A stretch of 64,000 nt of DNA from Io17-Chloro-G2 sp965226825 (GCA_965226825.1 CBDDED010000003.1:744001-808000); one strand, 5' to 3'. Counted from the first letter of the stretch, positions 9,501-17,257 are shown. The notes: generated from the sequence alone by a model not told the origin. Numbers and translations are program-made.

Positions 9501-9557
9501 GAGCAGGGCACAGCCCGCCGCCGTCAGCAGTCTGGTGGGCCTGAACATCCTGATCAT
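3543..9557 (-). CDS. Giant secreted multidomain subtilase (S8)
   Basis: A 2004-residue exported serine protease. A signal peptide (MIRMFRPTRLLTAAGCALLC..., cut near ASAQS, residue 31) is followed by two fibronectin III domains (32-232) and three PPC-like repeats (about 234-565, each with a DxxDYF-type motif). The S8 catalytic domain (575-910) has Asp627 (VAVVDNG), His663 (NHGTAVAG) and Ser834 (GGTSAAAP). Then follow a proprotein-convertase P domain (about 918-1045), two more FN3 domains (to 1249), two Calx-beta domains (1252-1525), cadherin-like repeats split by a poly-glycine linker (about 1834-1847), and a C-terminal EF-hand/dockerin-like tail (YDADNNEVIDLEEV, from 1964). No classical propeptide precedes the catalytic domain. 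The lipoprotein encoded 79 bp upstream may supply it. Likely role: extracellular or cell-surface protein degradation. Confidence 0.93.
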   Translation of the reverse strand: MIRMFRPTRLLTAAGCALLCLVLALGYASAQSTPAAPTIDSVSPGDTALTVAWTAPAGATGVTAYDVRHIKTSADETADSNWTVADDSWTSGSLQYTLTMLENGTQYDVQVRAVNSNGDGTWSDTKTGTPALPAPTIDSVRPDDRAVLVSWSAPTGITTGVAAYDVRYIETSEDETVDANWGVEDDAWKEGGGSLTYAVTGLTNGTEYDVQVRAVDVDDVDGAWSDTTSATPSDHGDTRADATSVTAGARVWGAIDPTNDVDYFRLSVPRTADYWIYTLGDLDTVGDLQNSDGMSIESSDRGGVLPNPDNFFLWQRLRSGTHYIKITGYGPTDEPYVLRIREFRDTTSRRNAATLNINGSASDTIDPEDYEDYFKLELSETTEVAIRTSAFPDTVGELQRSNGTVIAYNDDGYLPGRVKNFLIRENLNAGVYYVKVNSHNGESSGPYTVYATAITELGSTVADAQPLPLGGTAGGIIEPAGDEDYFSITLSETTYVLLGAASQDIDTDGTLRDDSMNPVQGDPIDSYDGFHFQGRLDAGTYYVKVAGNEATDTGRYTIRAIEDPVYASFANRCSIISRSAGISDPLYGCQWHLNNDNQFRNSAGQDIRVEEVWPTYKGSGINVAVVDNGMHHQHEDLTDNVLTSFNHNYHPNLTDIYYPLGNHGTAVAGLIAAKDNNLGMRGVAPEAKIYGYNLLRRFTSANTADVASRNAATTAISNNSWGPGASSLPEHATELWETAVKDGVTTGYGGKGVFYVWTAGNGGHRDYSNLNELANFYAVTAVCAVGHDDKRSEYSELGSNLWVCGPSNSKRVGHPGIATTDNGHRYMGSFGGTSAAAPIVSGVVALVREANTALTWRDVKLILAASARKVDPDNTGWADGAFKYGSTTDLYNFNHEYGFGMVDAKAAVDLAPGWTNVGDLRGITAESSVINLPIPDLPFSGTPTTVTTSLNVDPYVEFVEFVEVNAHFDHSAFRDLTVELVSPSGTVSTLSNTALIGGALTTAFRFGSARHLGEDPAGEWTLRIKDAQRGRYGVLRSWGLTIYGHGSIPGAPDINTVTPGGGTLVVNWNAPTDTGETAITSYDLRYIRDDATDKSDGNWSVETDAGTPSNRSYTITGLRGGVKYEIQLRAHNGSGLGPWSQMEADEPTTVAPSAPSITSVTRGDRTLAVVWTAPADTGGGVITAYDVRYIETSADETVDSNWTVRDNAWRSGDLRYAIPNLTNATEYDVQVRAVNSAGDGAWSGTETGTPRPDDIPITLQWEETSLEVAEDAGSVVLRAVFTTTLDTAPQGDFTFDVILTTTDSGATQDDDYTAPPSSATFAAIDFSQTDVNGQHRYRATRDFSAAIIDDAMDESDEAFRVRLAYATPGLTHLQGSPATAVVTIQDNEHVPVTISWEQSDVTVGEDAGSTTLRAYAVTTVDKRPEDRFSFDASISTSDDSAAQPGDYTQVDDTVIFNRSDFSRATVNGRRVYRAVKQIAVHVVDDTEDEPRETFTATLTYSDPTLPHLLGGATTATVTIIDDDAPMVSGNVATNYAENGSEAVAIYTATNPQDPVITWSLSGNDRREFSIISTGLLNFDTPPDYENPADHDADNIYRVTVQASHGIATGMLAVTITVTDGNDDGEVTLSPAQPRVAARLSANLTDPDGNISGERWEWHSSQDQAIWSPIGVANSNSYTPVDSNVGRFLRARVFYTDPHGSDQAEAVSTNAVRVAATNRSPAFTDGASTTRSVPENTPAGDGIGDPITASDPNGDRLTYFLGGTDAASFGIVASSGQLHTNAALNYEAKTSYAVTVSVRDGRDPVGNADSRTDDTISVTINVTDVNETPPRTARRIGGGGGGGGGGGGGSIVPSRPPAFITGARTAITITGNLPSGANAGRPVAAADATNYGLTYSLGGPDAAFFTIDQATGQIRVAPRTTLDYRERRNTYTVDVTARNIFGATAITRVTITVTSAALGSLGSRYDADNNEVIDLEEVLPAIADYFNDRISLEDLLEVIRLYFSS

Positions 9558-9636
9558 GGGATAGATGACTCCGAAGAGACGTTAGCGTTCATGGGAACAG
9601 CGGATCACAACAACCCGTGGAATTCACAGGCAACTA

Positions 9637-10437
9637 TCACTTCGGGGTGGCTTCTCTTCCCCAGTTGGGACTGGAGATTTCCACACCTTCCTGCACTGCC
9701 AGGGCGTTGGCGAGGTCCAGCGAGGGAAACCCCGGTTCAGCTTCAACGAAGAAGCCGTTGGCGGCGTAGTCCAACTCCGACACTCGGGCTATCTTGATCC
9801 CGTTGTTGGAGAAAAAGGCGTTTGTTTCCGCCTGGCTCCATTCAGAGTTGAGCACCAGCAGAACGCCGCCGGGGAGGGTCATCAGCCCACCGGACTCCGA
9901 GCGAAAGACGGGCAGGGTATCACTCTTCGATTGCCCATCCGCGCTCCTGACAACGTTGGTTCCACCCTCGTCGGATGGAACGACGTCACGGGGCAGTCCG
10001 CCGGAGTCTTTCTCGACCACCAGGTCTGTCTGAAGCTTCACCGTCATTGCCCTGTCGCCGTCCTGCCAAGTGTGGGGGTCACCCTGGACAGGGCCGGCGG
10101 CGCCGGGGCCGCCCTTCCGGTAAGAATCCGGATCAACCACCCCTATGGATTCCTGCTTCTTGGACGTCCCGAAAGAGTCGATGGGCGCAAATTCAATCCC
10201 GTCGCCGGCAGACGGCGCGGGAGTCGGTGTTGACACGGAGTCATCCACCAGAGGAGTAGATTCGGCGGCGGCGGGCTTCAAGAGTGGCGATGCGGTCTGC
10301 GCGGGAGCTGCAACAAGGCGTCGCTCGGCTTGTCGCCCGTCTTCAACCCTCGGTGCAGACGGTCCGCATCCGGCCAGGGCCGCCGTCACGCTTGATACAA
10401 GGGCAGCTATGGCCAGCAGGACAACCAGCTTTCTCAT
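9637..10437 (-). CDS. Lipoprotein with subtilase-prodomain-like C-terminus
   Basis: A 266-residue protein with an N-terminal lipoprotein signal (MRKLVVLLAIAALVSS..., lipobox LAGC, Cys24), a proline/serine-rich linker, and a C-terminal domain of about 80 residues. That domain runs GVLLVLNSEWSQAET..., ANGFFVEAEPGF, then LANALAVQEGVEISSPNW. The last part resembles the fervidolysin-type prodomain of S8 proteases, in which a strand ending ..GV..A.PN.. precedes the catalytic domain. The ATG at 10437 is preferred over the longer frame to 10620 because GTGGAG lies just upstream and the signal peptide starts there. It reads directly into the subtilase gene (79-bp gap), so I infer a lipid-anchored chaperone or inhibitor for that protease. 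The family match is by eye only. Confidence 0.7.
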   Translation of the reverse strand: MRKLVVLLAIAALVSSVTAALAGCGPSAPRVEDGRQAERRLVAAPAQTASPLLKPAAAESTPLVDDSVSTPTPAPSAGDGIEFAPIDSFGTSKKQESIGVVDPDSYRKGGPGAAGPVQGDPHTWQDGDRAMTVKLQTDLVVEKDSGGLPRDVVPSDEGGTNVVRSADGQSKSDTLPVFRSESGGLMTLPGGVLLVLNSEWSQAETNAFFSNNGIKIARVSELDYAANGFFVEAEPGFPSLDLANALAVQEGVEISSPNWGREATPK

Positions 10438-12015
10438 TTCACTCCACCTGTATGGTCCTGAATTATGTTCGGTGTGCCGGCTGTGATGGTCGTCGTTGCC
10501 GGACTCCCGGCGGAGACCCGGTGCGGCATGCCGCCGAAACTGAGCCGGCTGATTGGCGTCGAAGAGGAAGCGGAACGCCGCGGGCGTCGGCTTCCCCACC
10601 GGCGCCGTGCTCGATCTCACCTGTTTCCGGGTTCATGTCTTCGTGGGATAGCCGGGCGCCCACCGTGGCTTGCGTCTCTTAAGAATCTCTCGTCCTGATG
10701 TCGGACCAGCCTATCGGCGTTGACGTAGAGGGCAGGTCCGCCCAATCGCTCCGGGGCACTTTTGCGTCGTTGCGTGCCAAACGAAACCGCCCTCCCCTGG
10801 CGGCCAGGTTACTCAAGAGTGTTGCACTCTCCTTCGGCGTTTCGAAAGATGAAAATGACAAAAATGGCCTTTGTCTTTTACTCATTTTGAGACAGCACAT
10901 TGCCCAGTCACATTGGTACAATGTGATCACGTAGTCGACTGAGCAATTGATGTAAATTGTCGGTGGTAAACGCCGCTATCATCTCGCGGGTATAGGCGGA
11001 CGTATTCAATCCGTGATGGGAAAAGCGAATCCAAGCCCGTAACCCTGGAATGGGAGCCTGGACTTGCCCAAGGCTGACCTGGGAGCCGTAGCAAATCGGT
11101 TTTCACCGGCCATCTGGGCCGGCCCGGATGTAGTGCCCTATGTCGCGAGGGTCTCGGTCTGGCCTGGACGACGGTGACCGCCGTCGCTTATGCCCTCGTG
11201 GGCTTGACGGCGGGCGCCGGTCCAGACGTAGGCGCGGGCGGTGAGAAGGTGCTGCTGGGCAGGTTGGGGAAGATGTGCGCCCTTGTGTTGTGCGTCAGTC
11301 TCATCACCCGGTTCGAACGCATGAGGAGACAGACGGGGGTGGACCGGGAGCGGCAGGGGACTCGCCGGAATTGACCTGCTCCGCAGAGACTGGACCGGCG
11401 GAAATGAGAGTTTAGTGAGATCCTCTAAACTTACCGGAGAAGAAGGCTAGTCCAACTATATCGGGACTCCCAGCGAAAAGTTCGCAATACGGTACACTTG
11501 GGTCCACCAAGTAGCACTTGCGGATACCAATTGACGGCCTCACCCTGGGGGCGCCGCAAAAATTATGGTCGTCAATGTGGTTTCCGACGCTGGCCTTTTC
11601 CGTGACGGGGGCCGGGGGTTCCTTATCAGTCTTCGGGCTTCAAACCGCTATTCTCCGCCATCCCTCGATGCTCTGGAGTGGACCGTTGCCCTGTTGGCCA
11701 TGTCTACTGAGGAGCAGGAATGGCCCGCAATCGCACAGGTTACTACGACGCAACCTGAGGAATAGCTGACCTACCGCGACGTTATATCCGGTCTTGCCGA
11801 TGACCGTCCGACTCCAAGCTGTAGCTGGGGACGTCCGTCAATCGGCGTCCTGGCCGGGAGACACGGTACACGGGAAAGTTGCTATACTATCCGAAACCTA
11901 TGGTACGCATGAGCCTCCTCCTGGGGGACGGTGCCCGTGGTTGGGATGATTGCCGTCCGCGGGTCCTAATTGCCGTGACGGCGGGCAGTCGACACTTTTA
12001 GAAAAGGAATCCCAC
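10438..12015. other. Long intergenic region, no confident gene
   Basis: About 1.6 kb. The frame above the lipoprotein start (to 10620) has no ribosome site and unremarkable sequence. Near 10810-10860 lies a repeat-like stretch (AAGAGTGTTGCACTCTCCTT) containing a GAGTG/CACTC hairpin. A weak plus-strand frame at 11174-11374 (66 codons, ALVGLTAG and MCALVLCVSLIT hydrophobic pieces) might be a small membrane protein or a fragment. Another at 11565-11765 has no recognisable features. The inverted 27-bp repeat copy is at 11467. Confidence 0.5.
11467..11493 (-). repeat. 27-bp repeat, inverted copy of 3490-3516
   Basis: A perfect inverted copy of the sequence at 3490-3516, 8 kb away, with partial similarity continuing on the TTGGAC side. 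No gene starts immediately beside it. Confidence 0.8.
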
Positions 12016-12858
12016 ATGAACGCAACCCGAAAACCGGTCGCCGTCGTGATTGGGGCGACATCCAAGTGGCAGGCAGACGGCCGCAACACCCATTTAGCCC
12101 ACGGCAGGGCAGTCGATGACAGCGACCTGCCCGTCGGCGTCCGCTGGGGGGTAGGGGGAGCCATCTCCCTAAAGTTTGCGAAAGAGGGCTTCCTCACCGT
12201 GTTAACCACCCGCAATACCCCCAACGCCGCACCGTTGGAGGAAGCGATCCGGGAACAAGGCGGCGAAAGCATGATTGTCGAGCTGGACCTCGCTTCCCGC
12301 GAGTCCATATCGACGGCGTTTGCCCAGATCCGGGACGAGGCGGCCGACCCCAACGTTCTGGTCTACAACGCGGGCTATCTGGAGGGCCGCGACCTTCCGC
12401 CGGAACAAGAGCTTCTGGAACACATCCCCTTCGAGATGTTCGAGACCGCGCAGCACATCGCCAGCAGCGGACCCTTCCTGGTCGCCAAGGAGGTGTTGCC
12501 CGGAATGCGCGAGCGTGGGGAGGGATCTGTGTTCTTTTCCAATAACTCGTTCGGACTTCGGGGGAAAAAGCGGTACACCGGGCAGTCGCTGTACTATCCG
12601 AGGGTGATGATGCGGACGCTGGCGCAGGCGTTGACGGAGGAGTATTCCGAGCACGGCGTGCATGTTGCCAATGTGGTGATCGACGGGACAATCGATTCTC
12701 CAGGCACACGGGCCCTACCGCGCGCCCAACAGCAGCCTGAATTGTTGATGAATCCCGTAAAGATAGCCGAGGCTTTCTATTATCTGCACACTCAGGACAG
12801 GTCCTGCTGGACTCACGAATTGCAATTGACCCCCTTTGCCACCAAGCCTAGCTTTTAA
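12016..12858 (+). CDS. Atypical short-chain dehydrogenase/reductase-like protein
   Basis: A 280-residue Rossmann-fold protein. The first strand (PVAVVIGATS) and the glycine helix (GVGGAISLKFAKEG) are separated by an insert of about 25 residues not found in standard SDRs. The NNAG motif is read as YNAG. The serine motif (FFSNNSFGLRG) is present, but the YxxxK site appears as SLYYPRVMM, without the lysine. The end region (DGTIDSPGTRA) is SDR-like. It may bind NAD(P) but use other chemistry, or be a binding or regulatory member. The ATG at 12016 follows AAAAGGAAT, whereas the longer frame from 11950 has no ribosome site. The flavin monooxygenase gene begins 54 bp later, so the two are probably cotranscribed. 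Confidence 0.75.
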   Translation: MNATRKPVAVVIGATSKWQADGRNTHLAHGRAVDDSDLPVGVRWGVGGAISLKFAKEGFLTVLTTRNTPNAAPLEEAIREQGGESMIVELDLASRESISTAFAQIRDEAADPNVLVYNAGYLEGRDLPPEQELLEHIPFEMFETAQHIASSGPFLVAKEVLPGMRERGEGSVFFSNNSFGLRGKKRYTGQSLYYPRVMMRTLAQALTEEYSEHGVHVANVVIDGTIDSPGTRALPRAQQQPELLMNPVKIAEAFYYLHTQDRSCWTHELQLTPFATKPSF

Positions 12859-12912
12859 CTCCCACTGCCCTTGGCGGGAGGGAAACCTGAATGAACCGGA
12901 AGGAGTGATTAG

Positions 12913-13977
12913 ATGGATGTCGGAATGATGATGATCTTCTCGAGTTACGGCTGGGAAGAAGGCTCGGACGGCCAGATGTGGGAGGAGGAGCTGCGCCTTG
13001 CTGAAATCGCCGCCGATGAGGGGTTCGATTGCCTCTGGTCCGCAGAGCATCATTTCAACGATTACTCCTTCGTGCCGGACAATCTCCAGCTAATGACCCA
13101 CGTTGCGGCGAAGCATCCGGACATCGACGTGGGGACCGCCGCCGTGATCCTTCCCTGGCATGAGCCGGTACGGGTGGCGGAGAACGCTGCCGTCCTTGAT
13201 ATGTTGAGCAACGGCCGGCTCCGGCTGGGGTTCGGTCGAGGCCTCGCTCGACGCGAATTTGAAGCCTTCGGCATCAGCATGGATGAATCTCGGGACCGTT
13301 TCGACGAAGCGGCGCCAATGATTGTGGATGCCCTCAGGACGGGGTTTATCGAGGGCAACGGGACTTTCTACCAGCAGCCCCGCACGGAACTCCGGCCCCG
13401 GCCGCAGCATTCGTTCGACGGGCGCATTTACGCCGTAGCGGCCAGCGACGAATCTATTCTCTCGGCAGCATCGCTAGGCGCTCATATCATTATGTTCGCA
13501 GACCGACCATGGGAAATGCGGATGCCGGGTATCGAACGCGGCCGGGCATTGCACCGGGAATTCCACGGCACGGAGCCACCCGCCCTGATGCTCACCGAAT
13601 TTGTAGTCTGCAGCGACGATCTCGCCAAGTGTGAAGAAGAAGCGCGCCAATATCAGGGCAAATTTGTCGAGAGTAACTTTCATCATTACGAGTTCCTGGG
13701 CGATCACTTCAAGTCGGTGAAGGGTTACAACGCTTATCAACAGAAAGCTGAAATTGCGCGTTCCACCGGTCTCGAAGGGGCTGTCGAAGGTTTTATGAAG
13801 GCGACCAGTTGGGGCACGCCGGACAAGATACTGCGGGGACTTGAGGAACGCCGCGCCCTGCTCGGTGAGTTCGAGTTAAACGTGGCCTTCCGCTTCGGTG
13901 GCACACCTTTCGATGTTGCAGAGCGTGGCCTGAAACTCTTCGCTCGAGAAGTGCTGCCGGTCCTGAAGTCCTGGTAA
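12913..13977 (+). CDS. LLM-class flavin-dependent oxidoreductase (luciferase-like monooxygenase)
   Basis: A 354-residue TIM-barrel monooxygenase of the bacterial luciferase superfamily, which uses reduced flavin and oxygen on an organic substrate. Family signatures are visible in order: the EIAADEGFDCLWSAEHHF segment (residues about 31-48), IDVGTAAVILPWHEPVRVAE (about 74-93), MLSNGRLRLGFGRGL (about 98-112), a DRFDEAAPMIVDAL helix, and a C-terminal GTPDKILRGLEE. AAGGAG precedes the ATG by eight bases. Such enzymes are frequent in Chloroflexota suspected of degrading refractory organic matter. The substrate cannot be named. Probably in an operon with the upstream SDR-like gene. Confidence 0.88.
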   Translation: MDVGMMMIFSSYGWEEGSDGQMWEEELRLAEIAADEGFDCLWSAEHHFNDYSFVPDNLQLMTHVAAKHPDIDVGTAAVILPWHEPVRVAENAAVLDMLSNGRLRLGFGRGLARREFEAFGISMDESRDRFDEAAPMIVDALRTGFIEGNGTFYQQPRTELRPRPQHSFDGRIYAVAASDESILSAASLGAHIIMFADRPWEMRMPGIERGRALHREFHGTEPPALMLTEFVVCSDDLAKCEEEARQYQGKFVESNFHHYEFLGDHFKSVKGYNAYQQKAEIARSTGLEGAVEGFMKATSWGTPDKILRGLEERRALLGEFELNVAFRFGGTPFDVAERGLKLFAREVLPVLKSW

Positions 13978-15298
13978 TTGCTCAGGTCGCTAGCTGGAGC
14001 GGCCAACCGAGCGGAGCATGGCTCTTCTGTCAGACGCTGACGTTGTTGCCCGACTTGGAGCGACGGGCTAAGGTTGCAAGTCCGCGATTCGTTGAATCTT
14101 GCTGGAATTGGCTCGCGGCGCGGCAACGGCCTACCTCCGGTTTTGAAGTCCCAGCTTTACCCAACGCCCTTGCCGCCCATCGGGGCACACGCTGCCTAAT
14201 TCCCAGGATTCATGGCAAGCAGGACACGCAGCCGGGCAGGGCAGACCCTGACTTCGTATGCCATTTCTCGGCGTCATGCTGGTATAGTTGGGCTGCGGGA
14301 CCCCAGCGGTTCGTGACGGTCAAGTATAGATGTCTTGCGGTAACTGTTCAGCGTCGATGGGTGAACATCTCAGGGGAGGACCGTCTTTCGTCATGCCTAA
14401 CAAACCTGAACAATTGCTCCCCTCAACTGCTTTGATAGCCCGAACGATGCCTTGGCTGACATCCGCCCCTTGCCAGCCCGCGCGGCCCTTATCTACCATG
14501 ATGCCTGACCATCAGCCGCCTGGCCGTGGAGTGTTGGCGCAGGCAGCCATCTCCCGGACTCCGCCGGAACTAAACGGCATCAAATGGCAGTGAAAGACAC
14601 GGTTAAAAAATCGTATCTGGGACGATGCCACTAGCTACAAAAAATCAGTGAAAAATAGTGTGATTTGTGCAATAGCCTGCAAAAACCCGATTTTCCCCGG
14701 GCAAACAGCGCCATTTTCAGGAAAAGCCCCGGGCCTTACAAACGGTCCGGCGAAAAGACTTAGCGTCCATTAACCGGCTCCCTTTGTGTCCACATCGCCC
14801 AGCGTAACCGGTCAGTCTTGGTGCGATGTTTTTGTGCGATGAGGTTAGGTTTGCAGAATCCCTTGCCCCTTGGGAGACAGGGCCCTTCGATTGTCCCTCG
14901 TCATCCTCGCCGCAGCGGGGATCCAGAGCCCTGACTACGCGCCAACACGGTTAGGGCAACAATCACGCGCGGCGGGAGCCGGGGCAGGAACCCCATTCTC
15001 CAACCGTGTCAATAACAACAAGGGCTCTGGATCCCCGCTGCGGCGAGGATGACGGGAGCGGGAGTAGGTAACAAATGGAGCACTGGATTCCCGCAGCGGC
15101 AACAGTGACGGGGTGATTTGATGACAATCGAAGTACTCCCCCGTGGGAGAGGGCTGGGGTGAGGGCGTCCCCTCTACTCTGAACGGTTACGTCTTGCGGA
15201 CCAAGGTTGCCGCGTCGGGAGCCAGGGTCACGTTACATAACGAGACAGACCCTTTCTTTGCGGCACGCAAAAGTTTTTTATGACAGGCAGGTGAAGGT
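13978..15298. other. Intergenic region with repeats, no supported gene
   Basis: About 1.3 kb without a convincing gene. It contains an AT-richer tract at 14600-14700 with several TTTTTG/CAAAAA patches, the palindromic element at 14900-15053, a partial copy of its arm (GGATTCCCGCAGCGGCAACA) near 15082-15101, and a GAGAGGGCTGGGGTGAGGG repeat at 15147-15165. Confidence 0.5.
14900..15053. repeat. Palindromic element with perfect 33-bp inverted repeats
   Basis: The arm at 14900-14932 (begins GTCATCCTCGCCGCAGCGGG) is the exact reverse complement of 15021-15053, separated by 88 bp. A close relative forms the inner arms of the element at 3130-3483, and a partial copy follows near 15082-15101. This looks like a dispersed MITE or REP-type family, or a very long hairpin in any transcript. 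Confidence 0.85.
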
Positions 15299-16057
15299 TT
15301 GGCCGATTACGCATTAGAGTGGATAGACGAGGGCTCAACTGAAGCCCTGATAACCGAACGGGAGTTTGTTATCACCGGCGGCAAGAAACCGGTGCCGGGA
15401 ATCCTTTGGACCCCTGAGTCGGTGGAAAAGCCCCTGCCGCTGGTGTTGTTCGGTCACCAGGGCAGCAGCCACAAAAGGGTATCCGAGGCCCTGATGCTGG
15501 CCCATAGATTCGCCGGCGCCTATCAATTTGCCTTCGCTGCGATTGACGGGCCGGTCCATGGCGGCAGGGAGGTCCCAGGGGATTACGCGGCCGCGATGGC
15601 TGACGGCGGCGTGGATAACGTCATCGACGGGATGGTGGCCGATTGGACGGCCACCCAGGAACAGCTAAGCCGGTTGGACCAAATTGACGGCGACCAGGTG
15701 GCCTATATCGGATTTTCGATGGGAGCCCGTTTCGGACTCCCTTACACCGCCGCAGCCGGCGAAAGGCTGCGATGTTCCGTGTTGGGCAAGAATGGGCTGC
15801 AAAGCAATGATGAAGCTCTTGCCCGGGCCAGCACTGGTCCGCGGTTCACCAGGGATGCACCGCGGATCAAGATTCCGGTACTGTTTCACATGCAGTGGGA
15901 TGACCAGCTTTATCTGAAAGAGACCCAGTGCGACCTGTTCGACCTGATCGGCTCGGAAGACAAAAGGCTCATTTCCTATCCGGGGCCTCACGCCAGGTCA
16001 ACGCCGGAGGCAGTGGACCACTGGTGCCGTTTCATCGCGAGTCATTTGAGGGCCTGA
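15299..16057 (+). CDS. Alpha/beta hydrolase, dienelactone-hydrolase/acetyl-esterase-like
   Basis: A 252-residue hydrolase. The first core strand and oxyanion region read PLPLVLFGHQGSSHK. The nucleophile is Ser140 in YIGFSMGAR, and the likely base is His231 in YPGPHARS. An acid is probably in the MQWDDQLY segment, where prolyl-oligopeptidase-like esterases carry theirs. The N-terminal part, EREFVITGGKKPVPGILWTPE, is an extra beta hairpin seen in such esterases. The start is TTG 15299, after AGGTGAAGG. It could act on an ester or lactone of an unknown compound. The SDR gene follows about 180 bp downstream in the same direction. Confidence 0.8.
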   Translation: MADYALEWIDEGSTEALITEREFVITGGKKPVPGILWTPESVEKPLPLVLFGHQGSSHKRVSEALMLAHRFAGAYQFAFAAIDGPVHGGREVPGDYAAAMADGGVDNVIDGMVADWTATQEQLSRLDQIDGDQVAYIGFSMGARFGLPYTAAAGERLRCSVLGKNGLQSNDEALARASTGPRFTRDAPRIKIPVLFHMQWDDQLYLKETQCDLFDLIGSEDKRLISYPGPHARSTPEAVDHWCRFIASHLRA

Positions 16058-16233
16058 GTAATGAGCCAAGGCGATCGGTAACCGCGGGAGCAGGCCGCAG
16101 GGTGGTCCAGTTGTAATAATGTCCCACTGTTTTTCGCACGAAAACAGGCCATTTGCGTTTTCCTGCGCCGCCTGGGCAAGTCCATCCGCGATTCTGGTTG
16201 CGTTGGGGACAACCGGAGATGGAGAAGTTAATA

Positions 16234-17073
16234 ATGAACGAGCAACGTAGCAGGTTGGCTGACAAAGTCGCGGTGGTCACTGGCGCCGGAGCGACGGGAA
16301 GCGGCGATTTTGTCGGAATCGGCCAAGCCATTTCCATACTCTTCGCCCGGCAGGGGGCCAAGGTCTTGCTGGTGGACCGGGAAGCGAAAAACGCCGAAAT
16401 CACGCTGGCGACCATCAGGGAAGAGGGTGGCGACGCGGCGGTGTTTGTGGGCGACGTGACCAGCAACGCCGACTGCGAGGCGATGGCGAAAGCAGCCGTG
16501 GAGATCTACGGCAAGCTGAATGTCCTCGTCAACAACGTGGGTATCAGCGGCCCCGGTCTGGTTACCGAGGTAGATGAGGACTTTTGGGACACTGTAATCG
16601 ACGTAAACCTCAAAAGTGTGATGCTCACCAGCAAGCATGCTATTCCCCCGATGGTGAACCAGGGAGGCGGTTCGATCATAAACCTGTCCTCCATTGTTGG
16701 TCTGCGGGCCGGCAGTGGCAGCGCCAGCCATCCCTACGCCGCTTCCAAAGGCGGGATTATCGCGCTGAGCAAATCCATGGCGGTGCACTACGGCCGTGAC
16801 AACGTGCGGGTGAACTGTATAGCCCCTGGCCATATCCACAGCCCCATGGTGGCGCGGCATTCCAGCCAGGAAATGCTGGACCTGAGACGCCGGGCCGGAC
16901 CGTTGGGCACCGAAGGGACACCCTGGGATGTTGCCTGGGCGGCGGCGTTCCTGGCATCGGAGGAATCGCGCTGGATCTCCGGCGTGACCCTGCCGGTGGA
17001 CGCCGGGTTGCTGGCGGCCACCCCGCTAGCGATGTTCCCCCACTTGCAGGGTCCAGAACAACCCAGGAGCTGA
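16234..17073 (+). CDS. Short-chain dehydrogenase/reductase (SDR)
   Basis: A 279-residue classical SDR. Strand one reads KVAVVTGAGATGSGDFVGIG, a TGxxxGIG motif with a seven-residue insert. NNVG follows the fourth strand, and the catalytic Ser is in INLSSIVGL. Tyr and Lys are in HPYAASKGG, followed by VRVNCIAPGHIHSPM. The insert resembles those in FabG-like enzymes of degradative clusters. The cofactor is probably NAD, because an Asp (LLVDREA) ends the second strand. The ATG at 16234 is preferred over 16219 and 16153 because GGAGAAG lies about seven bases before it. The precise substrate is unknown. Confidence 0.87.
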   Translation: MNEQRSRLADKVAVVTGAGATGSGDFVGIGQAISILFARQGAKVLLVDREAKNAEITLATIREEGGDAAVFVGDVTSNADCEAMAKAAVEIYGKLNVLVNNVGISGPGLVTEVDEDFWDTVIDVNLKSVMLTSKHAIPPMVNQGGGSIINLSSIVGLRAGSGSASHPYAASKGGIIALSKSMAVHYGRDNVRVNCIAPGHIHSPMVARHSSQEMLDLRRRAGPLGTEGTPWDVAWAAAFLASEESRWISGVTLPVDAGLLAATPLAMFPHLQGPEQPRS

Positions 17074-17133
17074 AAAACCGGCGCCGCTGGCTGGAGCCAA
17101 CGGCGCATTGAATCCGTTCATCAGGATATGTTG

Positions 17134-17170
17134 TAAGAGCCGACGTTCCGGTTTGGAACGTCGGCTCTTA
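17134..17170. terminator. Perfect 16-bp hairpin between convergent genes
   Basis: TAAGAGCCGACGTTCC at 17134-17149 and its exact reverse complement at 17155-17170 surround a GGTTT loop. It lies 60 bp after the plus-strand SDR stop and about 90 bp beyond the stop of the minus-strand propeller gene, so it probably terminates transcription from both sides. The outer pairs are A/T, but no long T-tract follows. Confidence 0.7.
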
Positions 17171-17257
17171 GTATCAGGAGATTGATGGCGCCTGCCGGAT
17201 GAACGGGTTCGCTATATAACCCTCGTTGCTCCGTTAGCGGTGATACTGGGGGCTTGC

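Noticed and set aside
10438..10620. N-terminal extension of the prodomain lipoprotein
   Set aside because: No homology or ribosome site, and the lipobox and signal peptide require the start at 10437.
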